IMG/VR virus record: IMGVR_UViG_3300017762_000034
Location: 1-31,869 of that record
DNA length: 31,869 nucleotides
Source of the DNA: a virus
Direction: 5' to 3' (one strand)
The translations under genes and the position numbers were made by a program. How positions within the stretch are numbered: the stretch's first letter is position 1; the number at the start of each line of letters is the position of its first letter. The notes below the pieces were generated by a model. That model saw only the letters and a list, made by a program, of their open reading frames with translations, did not search any database and was not told the origin of the DNA. This document shows positions 23,101 to 31,700 of this stretch, piece by piece.

Positions 23101-25515
23101 AGTTGCACTATCAACAGATGCAACAGTGACATTAACTCCAATGTTACCACTTGCGTCTTCTGTTACTTGGTCTCCAATATTAATACCAGTCGTGTCTGCA
23201 AGAGTTGCAGTAAACTGTCCTTGGACACAACTACAAGCAAGAGGACCAGTTGTAGCTGGTGTAATATCACCACCAGTAAATGAAATATTTGTAATATCTC
23301 CAGCTAACTCTTCTAGTGTATCGCTACTAGTAATTGTTGTACCAGCAATAGTTTGAATTGCAGTAATCTTTTGAACGTCTTTAACCGTTACTGGATAACT
23401 GATAGGTTGAGTTAGGTCACCAGCATTTGCTGTAAACTCATCATCTGCAGAGTAACCGTTACCTACGTTAACTAAAGTGAAACTTCCTACTTCGCCAAGA
23501 GTGTCAATTGTGTAACTAAAATCGTCCGCTGGGTCGCCAAATGCAGGAACAAAATTAACAACAGTCGGTCCAAGTGCAGTTGGAGCATCTGATAATGTAA
23601 CAGTGGTAGCACTATCAACGTTAGCAATAGTTGTGTCTGCTGTTAATACACCTGTACCACTTACTTTTTCTACTTTATATCCAATAGAAAGTCCTGTTGT
23701 ATCTGCAAGAGTAAGTTCGTTTGGATTTGAAGTAGAGAACGTTACATTTGCTGCACCAGCTACAATTGGATTTGAAGACAGTGTTAATTGTGTTCCACTA
23801 TCAATAGATACGATTGTGGTTGCCTGATCAAGTTGTCCAACGTCTCCAGCAGCTCCATTTGCGTTTAGTCCTGCTTGTAAACTAGATGTATCTGAAATAG
23901 TAATCTGAGCACTGCCTGTGCTTAGAGTTGCAGAGAATGCTGCAGATTCGCCAGGTAAGTATACAGATTGATTTGCAATTTGTGCAGGTAGTCTTAGTAC
24001 ATCACCAACTTGATATCCAGATCCTCTGTCATTTAGAATAAAATTAGTAAGATCACCAGGAACATTGGTAACTGTAAATTGGAACCCAGATCCACCACCA
24101 TTTCCTACAGTAGAATCAGCTACGCTAAGTACATCTGTATTTTGGTAACCAGCACCACTATCAGTAATTGTTACACTAGTAACTGTACCTGTATTAACAA
24201 CGTTGTTAACTGTGTAAAGGAATCCAGATCCTGTTCCGCCAATATTTACAAATGCTAATTGTAGTCTATCTCCATTTTTATATGTGATACCTGGATTAGT
24301 CCAAGTAACATCACTCACTATGCCTCCTGAAACAGTGACATCAGCAAAACCTTGCCATCCATAGTAAGTATAAGTTGATGTGTCTTGTAGGGTAATATTA
24401 CCGCCTGCAGGACCCATTCCAGGATGGTTTGCACAATCATAACGAACAATTTGAGTACCTGTATTACAATCAGGTTTCATTACAACATCAGTAAAGCATC
24501 CTGCCTGACCATGAACACCAGCAGTAAACCATTCAAACTTATCTCGGAAGTCAATACCGTTGCCATTAGCAAGTTGGAAAGTTAATCTATGATCACTTCC
24601 TGCTTGTCCTGGATTAGCTCCTGCTATTGATGCGTCAGAAAGATCAAACCTATACGTGTTACCAACATCTAATGTCAGTTGAGGTTTATCTGCTCCATCA
24701 ATGTTGTAGATAAAGTTTGGTTCACCTGCTTGTCCCGCATTGGGGTTAGCTACAGAAGTAACAACAAATGTTTGAACTGGTTCGTTGAAGAAAGATGATT
24801 GAGAATACACTGCGTCAGTGTATCCAGAACCAGCATTGGTAATAGTACCAGATGGTGTTGATGATCCATCAATTTCAATGGTAGCTTCTGCTCCAGATCC
24901 ATTCCCTCCTGTAAGAGGTACTGCAGTATAAGTTCCTGGAAAATAAGCAGAACCAGCAGTTGTAAGAGTACCTTCAAGAGCAGTAATCGTGAAACTAGCA
25001 GTTGCTCCAGTTCCATTGCCTCCACCAAGAGGAATTGTTAAATAATCGCCAGGTGTATAACCAGTTCCAGCATTTGTAATAGAACCATCAAATGATAGAA
25101 CTTCAATGTCTGCAGTAGCGTTTTGTCCAGTACCACCAATTAAAGGAACTTCTGTATATGTACCAGTATCATATCCACTACCACCACTAACTAAAGTAAC
25201 TAGCGATTGTGCTAGTTTTCTTTGCTGAATATTAAAATCTTGATATGCTGTAAGTTCTGATAACTTATAGTCAATAATTTTCTTACCACTATTGACAAAC
25301 CCTAGAGTTTTTATACCAGCTTTGTAGATACCTAATTGTGTATCTGTACTAAACTTAAGTGAAGGATCGCCAACTAGACCGTCTCCTAGTTGTAAGTTAC
25401 CTGTTGATAGATCACTACCACCAGATGTGACGTTGAAAAGAGCTGTGCTAAGTTGATTGATCTTTTGCCTTTGAGACTCAAAGGTATCAGTCTTAGCTAC
25501 GTTAATTGCTGGCAT
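20128..25515 (-). CDS. Large modular fibre-like virion protein with cupredoxin-like domains, 1795 residues
   Basis: Starts at ATG 25515 (MPAINVAKTDTFESQRQKIN), overlapping the 68-residue gene by 14 bases. In order: a conserved cyanophage N-terminus ~1-105; GSGYT-type repeats ~106-235; a cupredoxin-like domain ~247-380 with His309 and Cys361/His364/Met367 (YDCANHPGM); more GSGYT-type units ~440-510; and IDSATQVTLS repeats ~525-660 and ~765-830. A second cupredoxin-like domain (~970-1120: GNTYRFDLSD, SGHQF, NLYYFCNSGIGHENE) holds a further repeat copy inside it. Then a fibre shaft; two copies of RYNTxxxQ(F/Y)EGYxxxxW...SLGG with YFYNDGTN (~1285-1370, ~1503-1587), a YEVTVAGNTATSGNEPTHTS module between them; and a C-terminus ending EITIVSTITKK. 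Probably a tail fibre or baseplate appendage; it may be co-translated with its neighbours. Confidence 0.82.
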   Translation of the reverse strand: MPAINVAKTDTFESQRQKINQLSTALFNVTSGGSDLSTGNLQLGDGLVGDPSLKFSTDTQLGIYKAGIKTLGFVNSGKKIIDYKLSELTAYQDFNIQQRKLAQSLVTLVSGGSGYDTGTYTEVPLIGGTGQNATADIEVLSFDGSITNAGTGYTPGDYLTIPLGGGNGTGATASFTITALEGTLTTAGSAYFPGTYTAVPLTGGNGSGAEATIEIDGSSTPSGTITNAGSGYTDAVYSQSSFFNEPVQTFVVTSVANPNAGQAGEPNFIYNIDGADKPQLTLDVGNTYRFDLSDASIAGANPGQAGSDHRLTFQLANGNGIDFRDKFEWFTAGVHGQAGCFTDVVMKPDCNTGTQIVRYDCANHPGMGPAGGNITLQDTSTYTYYGWQGFADVTVSGGIVSDVTWTNPGITYKNGDRLQLAFVNIGGTGSGFLYTVNNVVNTGTVTSVTITDSGAGYQNTDVLSVADSTVGNGGGSGFQFTVTNVPGDLTNFILNDRGSGYQVGDVLRLPAQIANQSVYLPGESAAFSATLSTGSAQITISDTSSLQAGLNANGAAGDVGQLDQATTIVSIDSGTQLTLSSNPIVAGAANVTFSTSNPNELTLADTTGLSIGYKVEKVSGTGVLTADTTIANVDSATTVTLSDAPTALGPTVVNFVPAFGDPADDFSYTIDTLGEVGSFTLVNVGNGYSADDEFTANAGDLTQPISYPVTVKDVQKITAIQTIAGTTITSSDTLEELAGDITNISFTGGDITPATTGPLACSCVQGQFTATLADTTGINIGDQVTEDASGNIGVNVTVASVDSATQVTLSAAFLQTASINLTFTSDEQGSFTGVASTSAGGGSGATFDVERSTNGLIIGVTLNAAGLGYSNSDTLTIAGNLIGGATPADDITITADTVNVATPVTIVDIALDGSGNISTILIEVDQATLFTSGNTFVKTGAAGTQYTVDTASVLEFRFLIDVGSGPQITPSWTIYVGNTYRFDLSDNSVSGHQFALSEFRDGPYAPSLVENVSTTLDVASYTLTVASTTGIVEGMLVSTVSGAGVLASDTRVVSIDSATQVTVSLLPTTAGAVVVNFSGVEYTDGVEKGNDYLDLTVTSVTPNLYYFCNSGIGHENEGGEDNQEALITIDPNNPKVFGSGLILRATDISSVNIVTMEVLTGEVTVADIKATEGTIDTLSAPDVSSTTVAATTSVTTPLITSDAALTLTGTSVESTADFTVGGLTVTQADGNVLTSGELKTTDKLNINDKITIENNVISTDAGSDLVLTAPTGKVTKVTGFGSINIPAGTSAQRPGASAAENGSIRYNTDSNQYEGYSASSSSWSSLGGIRDLDGNTYITAELSIGSNDNTLWFYNDGSNTVKFTPNELEFRTNETIKSANTSAPAFTDWIANAPVLVGAYLKHKNNLYEVTVAGNTATSGNEPTHTSGAVTNGSCTLTFWGLAVGPLTFVDVEEIRLDPLGSSPLVINGDLRLRDNIISTDLNDITLQPNSGKKIVCNTNTSLALPSGSDADRGSVIQGGVRFNTTAGQFEGYDGTNWGSLGGVKDVDQNTYIIPETAPGANENILYFYNDGTNTMRLTASALEFYSVDTIISSTSSEFEITASLMTFDNAETTLDNTQTDRTFLHTSKQYFDLGLSGGLSVDPVLRLDNQGDVYFNTSFGTGNFTGVKVFDGDLKEFELADTKILTEKVTLTKGSANSSGSDIYDAQAAVGAKTVVVAENLNNNDREFFEFGIIDNGTDIFHTEYGNVRTGQQLIVPTFERTSGNFARINFTVGSDLTTGHQIEITIVSTITKK
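22170..22620 (-). other. Second cupredoxin-like domain, interrupted by a repeat
   Basis: Encodes TIYVGNTYRFDLSD, SGHQFALSEFRDGPY (His992), then a ~65-residue IDSATQVT repeat, then VEYTDGVEKGNDYLDLTV and LYYFCNSGIGHENEGG (Cys1108, His1114). No Met follows the His, so a type-1 copper site is unlikely here. Confidence 0.6.
22290..23945 (-). repeat. Four dispersed IDSATQVTLS repeats
   Basis: Units of about 65 residues at 23735-23945, 23545-23740, 23030-23225 and 22290-22492. Each shows LxDTTGLxxGxxV, VxSIDSATQVTLS and a final VNF strand. The plus strand repeats the word GCACTATCAA. The fourth copy lies inside a cupredoxin-like domain. Confidence 0.75.
23990..25210 (-). repeat. GSGYT-type modules of the 1795-residue protein
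   Basis: Two clusters. At 24800-25210: LVSGGSGYDTGTYTEVPLIG, SITNAGTGYTPGDYLTIPLG, GTLTTAGSAYFPGTYTAVPL and a fourth GTITNAGSGYTDAVY. At 23990-24195: TDSGAGYQNTDVLSVAD and NDRGSGYQVGDVLRLP. The cupredoxin-like domain lies between the clusters. Confidence 0.7.
24400..24780 (-). other. First cupredoxin-like domain of the 1795-residue protein
   Basis: Encodes VGNTYRFDLSDAS, SDHRLTFQLANG (His309) and QIVRYDCANHPGMGPAGG (Cys361, His364, Met367). This gives a His...Cys-x2-His-x2-Met set resembling type-1 copper ligands, but with shorter Cys/His/Met spacing than plastocyanin (Cys-x2-His-x4-Met). Fold assignment is from the pattern; metal binding is unproven. Confidence 0.55.
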
Positions 25516-25708
25516 TTTTTATTAATCCGTGCAGTAGTGATTTGAGTTCAGAGACTTCATTCTTCAATGTATTTATGTCGTCCAATGCGGAACTTAACTG
25601 CATAGATTTCCTTCTTGCAGCTATAGCAGAATCGTCCAAATTCAAGATGGCACCAGTGTTTTGGTCTCTTACGAGACCATCATGTCCATCAACTTTTACA
25701 AAGTCCAT
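25502..25708 (-). CDS. Small coiled-coil virion-region protein, 68 residues
   Basis: Starts at ATG 25708 (MDFVKVDGHDGLVRDQNTGA), nine bases after the stop of the giant upstream gene. The first 30 residues match a pattern I recall from cyanophage and other marine T4-like genomes: DFVKVxGHxxLVRDxxTGAILNxD. The rest (about 32-65, SSALDDINTLKNEVSELKSL) is a coiled coil. The 3' end overlaps the 1795-residue gene by 14 bases. It is probably a structural or assembly factor of the tail periphery, and might link or trimerise the fibre proteins encoded on either side; this is inferred from position and the coiled coil. Confidence 0.75.
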   Translation of the reverse strand: MDFVKVDGHDGLVRDQNTGAILNLDDSAIAARRKSMQLSSALDDINTLKNEVSELKSLLHGLIKNASN

Positions 25709-25717
25709 ATGCGGAAA

Positions 25718-28700
25718 TTAGAATGCAGCAACTGCACGGATGTCTTGGATCTTAGGTACATATGCTGGATCCACACCTTTCATTACAATTTTGATTGCAA
25801 ACGATGAATATTCTGGTAAATTTGATGCAGTATATTTAAGATCTTGATATGCAGATTGCTTCTCTACAATTCCAGAAATTGTGTTTTCACTAGTTGCAAT
25901 TTCGTATGTGTCTGGTTCTCCTTTTTTATTAAAGTAGATCCAATCAATATCGTCAAAGTTTTCTTGACTTGATGCTTTCTTAAACTTATAGAATACTTCT
26001 AAGTTTGAAATATCTTTGACGTTTGCAAGTAGATGTACATCAATTGCAGTAGCTGGACTTGTAATGGAAACTTCTTTGGTTATATACTTAGCAACAGCAG
26101 ATCCATTCTTAGATGTATCTTCACCAACAAAGTCTAAACCATTTGTATACATTACTTTACCAACCTCAAGATATGACTTCTCTTCATCTGGTTGATTAGG
26201 ATACTTAACAAAGTCTCCTACACGGAAGATATCAGCAATTTGATCTGCAACAACAGCATTTCTATTATATAAAGCACTATCAATAATTCTATCTGTGAAG
26301 TTATTATTGATAGGATTCGCATCAACTCTTAAAGTTAACTTTTGTGTTTGACTATTCCAGATAGTAGCTTTACCAGTGATAATATTATCATATGTCTCTA
26401 ACATAACAGATGGATTGCGTGCTACGATAGTTGCAGCATCTGCAATAGTTGTTAGAACTTGAGTTGGATTTGAATCTACTGTAACTGCACTAAGACCTAA
26501 TTGATTTCCTAGAGTTACAGTTTCTCCTTTCTGGAAGAATTGACTTGTCTTAACTCTTACGTATACAACTTGACCGACAACTCTAGCAATAGTTCCTACT
26601 GCTTTGGTAGTAGATCCTTTGATTGTCTGGTTATCTTGTAGATCAGTACCACCATTACCCGCAAGATTAAATTGATAAACTGGATAGAATTCAATAACTT
26701 GATCTCTTCTTCCAAATCTATCTTCTTGTCCAGTAGCATTTTCAATTCTATTTGATACTGTTTTAACAGTAGCACTAGAGAGATCAATAATTGGACTCAA
26801 ATGAGACACAGTAGACGATAGAGTCATCTTATATGTAAGTGACCGAGATAGATTGTTTAAAGTTTCATTAATATTAGATGCAATAAACTTCTGATTAGTG
26901 AAGTAATGTGGTTCATTCAAGAAAGTCTTTTCATAATCAGGTTGTGAATATGAAGTATAGTTAGTTGTAGTAGAGTCTACTGGAACAACATCAGTTGTTT
27001 TAACTTCTGTTGATAAAGTAGTTCCAGTAAATGATAGATAAGAAACTTGTGGATATAGAGTTTCATACTTTCTGTTTGTAGATGCATATACTGCAGATCC
27101 ACCACCAATAGAATTACCAGCAGCTTGAGAACTAGAAATAATATTATATGAATCAATACCAGAATTACTTACTTGGAATAATGTGCTATTTAAAACTGAT
27201 GATGTAATACCACCTGTTTCTAATGCAGTCCTATAGAAAACATAAGAACCACCAGTATCTTCAAAACTGTGATCTCTATGATTTACTTTAACAATAGAAT
27301 TATTATTCTTGAATAACTTAGAACTGGAGTTGGTATTAGCACTTGCGTTTGTCTCGAATGGATTTTGATCTAGAAGTTCATAACCAAGACCTTTATTCTT
27401 AACTAGAAGTTCTGCTGGTCTAGTTGTATCAAACTGAGCACGATACATAGTGAACTTAAGATCCTCGAAGATATCTTCAGTCCAACTTTCGGTATTCTGG
27501 GAACGGTATACCGAACCTAGAGATGGTTGAGTTGTAATAACCGTACTTGTAGCAATATCAGTATCACCAAGTTTAGAAGACCATAGTTCATAATCAATCG
27601 AATCTGTTTCAACAATAAGAGCATACTCTGTATTATTTTGTAGATATACAGGATAATCAAATGCAAAGTGTGTAGGTGTGGTAGATTGAGTTACTCCTGT
27701 TTGATCAGTAGCTACACCCATTCTAACTGCAGGTGTGTCAATCTCGATGAATGTCTGAATTTCACATCCTCCAGCACCATTACCAACACCTTTAATAACA
27801 ACAGAAGGTGCTTCTGTATATCCAAAACCAGATAGCGAAATCTCAGTATTGTAAATCTTACCACCTGATACTTCGATTCTTGCAGTAGCAGTAGAACCAC
27901 CAGGTAATTGTGGACTCTCAATAGTTAGAATTGCACTGTCATAGTTAAGACCAGTATTTGTAACTCTAATATCAGATAACTTACCACTATCTTTTGCAAT
28001 AGCAAGAACAAAGTCTGTTGCATTTGTTGCATTTGCAAGAGTTACAGACGGAATAGTTAGGTCTTCATTAGGACGGAAAGATTTTCCATTGTGGTTGCTT
28101 AGAACTACAGTATAAACTTGCTCATTGGTGAGACTATATTTACCAGATGCAGTAGCTACTAGTTCTACATTATTCTTATCAAAGATCTTGAGGATAGGAC
28201 CAGAAGCAGCAGAAGATGCACCAGTTACATTTTCTCCTTGGGTAACTGACATATTTCCACTAGCAAAACACTTGATAAAAGTATTTGGAGATAAGGTTTT
28301 TTCAGAACCAGGAATAATATTCTTGGCAGGTTTCTCTGCATCTACATTGGTGATGTAAGTCTTAACAGGAATATTTGTACTCTTCTTACTGAAATATAAA
28401 TCTAGACCAGTTACGAAACATCCACCATCTAAATTTTCAATTTTAAATGTTTGAGCTAGTGGATTTGGTCTAATAGGATTGTCAGTGTTACTTTCAATAA
28501 ACTGAACACCCTCATTAGATTTAAAGATTGATGGTTTTGTAGATACAATACTAGAGGGATTTTCTGGTAAAATACCAGTAGCATAATACTTAATTTCTGT
28601 ATAAGAATCTACACCAAGTTTTGATTCATTAGTTGCACTAGAAGTAAATCTAAATGTTAGTTCACCAGTAGTGAAGTTTAATTCTTCTGCATCTTCATCA

Positions 28701-31700
28701 TAAGATACAGTATCAACATCTCCAGACCATGTAGCATTTTGTGTTGGAGGATTGCCAGCAGGAATAATAATCAAACCAGATGCATTACCATATTCATCTG
28801 TAGTAATTGTTCCATTAAATGCAGATAGTGAGTTACCAGCAATGCCAGTATATCTCAAATCAGGATTGACCCAACGACTAATATCTCTTCCTTCTAAGAA
28901 CACATAGATTTTAGTGTTGGGTTTCATTCTACCAATTTTAAATTTAACAGGAAGACTTCTAGTATAGAAAGCTAAAGATGTAGAAACAATGTTATCACCA
29001 ACAATTTTAGTCTGTACACCTTTTCCTACCTCATTATTTTGAGGACTAATATTAGAAGAACTACCAACCGATGCTGATGTTACAGAAGTAGATGCAATTT
29101 GAGAATTAACACCACCTAAAGAATTAATTGATGTAAATGTCGAAGATGCTCCAACCCAATTGACTACAAAAGAATTAAAGAGACTGGAGAAACTCTCTTT
29201 TACATTTTCTTTAGCTAGGAAAATATTAAAGAGATCTGTGTTTGTATCAACAACTACAGGTTCTTCTGTTTGATCATACCATTGATCAATAGCAGGAGAA
29301 AGATCACTATCACCAACATATTGAAGAACAACAAATGGATTTGGATTTAATTTTCCAGAAGCAAAACTATTTCCTAATAGAGATAGTGGAGAGTATGGTA
29401 GAGTTACCATATTACCAATTTTCTTATAACCAGAAACAGTTCTTTGATCTTCTCTAGTATTAACTTCTACGAGATTAATAGAATCTTCTTTTGCTTGTGG
29501 ACGTAAGACACTTTGCTGACTGTCTACTGCACATCTGTAATCAAGAGAAGATAGATTGCCAACTCTATGTGCTTCAAAATTATCGACAAAGAATCCAGAC
29601 TTAAATCTATCAAGTCCAATCTCATCCTTAACTTGCATGTTAAGAGCTTGCTGTTCTAAGATGCTGAGTGTAGTATAATACTCAAGACGCTCAATACGCT
29701 TCTCCAATTTACCAATGTCACGCATTGTGTAACGACGGTTATCAACTGGAGTAATCCTTACATCCTTACTGGTCTTTGTGAATGCAGGAATATGTGCATA
29801 GAAAAGAGGCACAGCATCTTCAATAGGATCTGGTTTGGATGGGTTGAGTGAAGAGTTACCTTCTTTGATGATAAAGTTTCCATTCTGATCTAAGAAGATA
29901 CCATCAATACGATCCAAGTATTGTTTCTGACTGAAAGAGAATGTAAACTCTAGATTTATATCAGGAGCAGGACTACTTGCAATAATAGCACCAGAACCAG
30001 CAAAGGATCCTTGAGTTCGTTCTAATATTGCAGTATCAAGGAAACCAGGAATAATAGCAGTGGTATCTACTTTTGGTCTAAAATCAATAACATTTTTGAG
30101 TTCTGTAATACCAAGAACTGAAGAATTGAAGGAAGGAACTTCATCTTCAGCAACACCTGCATCATGCAGATAGCTATCGATTGTACAGAAATCACCTTGT
30201 GAATGCTCAAAGTAATCAAAAGCAATTACAAGTTGACCAGTTGTTTCTTCAAAACCAGGTTTTAGAACAATACGAGAAACATCATAGATTGTATCTCTCT
30301 GACCATCATCAAATGTATATCTTGATGTAACATCAGTACCAGAAATTAGATTACCAGCAGTATCAATCTGCGGTGGTTGAGAAGAAGTTCCCTCATAAAC
30401 ATATCTAAGTTTAAATGCATCAGAGTATGATAGAATTTCTACAACTTCTGTATCATAGTCTGTTCCTCTTAGAGGTACAACACGGTCACCAGCAGATGTA
30501 ACTGTAATTCTCTTATTTCTAACTACAGTCTTAAGTCTTGGTTTTGCGTTAGATACTTCTAAAGTTGCAGTCAACTTAAGTTTAGGGAATGTTCCATTAG
30601 CAGGAATAGTACCAAAGTATGTTGTTGGTAACTGTAAACTAATACTACCAGAAGTAAGACCACTGGATGTATCAGTAGAAGAAGTAATCTCTACATCATC
30701 TTCTTCTAAAAAGATAATATCACCCTTAACAATATCAGGTGCATCACCAGGATCAATAACAGTAATAATTAAATTTTCTTCACTGAATGCAGCAAACCTT
30801 TGTGTTCCAAATGGTAATTGTGCAGCAAAAGTAATAACACCACCACCAGAAGATGCAGTAGTTACAAAATCTCTACGGAAGAAATATTTGATCTTGGTGT
30901 CATCGCCACCAGCAGAAACTTGAGAAATTTGCTTGCTTCCAGTAGAAAACAGAAGTGTGCCACTTGTAGAATTGTCTACCTTTGGACGTAACCTTACAAT
31001 ACTTGCATTAGTAACAGAACCTGGTAAAGCTGTGTCTAGATAAATTCTAGATTTATATGCTCCCTCTTGTTGTGTAGCAAATTGTACAATTGCACGAACT
31101 AAGTTGTTGTCATCGTCAGAGAATTGAATTAGATCTCCTTGTTGTACATCAGTAGATGCATCAGCACTAAAACTAGTAGACTCAACAAAAGTAGAACCCT
31201 GAGTACCAAAGAATGTATAATTTGTTACAGTTTTAATTTGTGAATACTTTTGACTGTTAATTACAACATCTGCAGAGAAACTATTTGCATTTCCTGAACC
31301 ATAGGAACAACCAAGAGACTTGACATTCTGTGGAGTGTAAGTAGTTACTGTATCTCTATAAAGAACTGGAACAATAGCAGCAGCTGAATTTGGAGCTCCA
31401 GAAGCATCTGGATTCTTAGCTGTTACAGCTGGTGGTTGTGCATACTCTACACCAACAGCAGATCTATTGCTAATCGCTGCTTTATAAATTTTTCCATCAA
31501 CACTCTTTAATAATTCAATTTTAGAATTATCATATTCTAATCCATTAATTAAAAGTGTTACACCATCTGCATATCCTAAACCTCTATTCTGCACAACAAA
31601 ATGTGAGATAGTATTTTCTTTAGCAATTCTTACAGTATTACCATCTTCATCTCTAATTGTTTCACCAGGTAAAAATCTACCAGATAATGTTGTTACAAAC

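Noticed and set aside
10890-24600. Many plus-strand and other-frame open frames in the fibre genes
   Set aside because: Repeat-rich, low-complexity coding DNA leaves long stop-free antisense frames. Their products are Val/Leu/Ser/Pro-rich without domain patterns.
31592-31594. GTG at 31594 as the start of the DUF4815-like gene
   Set aside because: The frame stays open for 91 more codons to the window edge with coherent protein sequence, so the start is outside.
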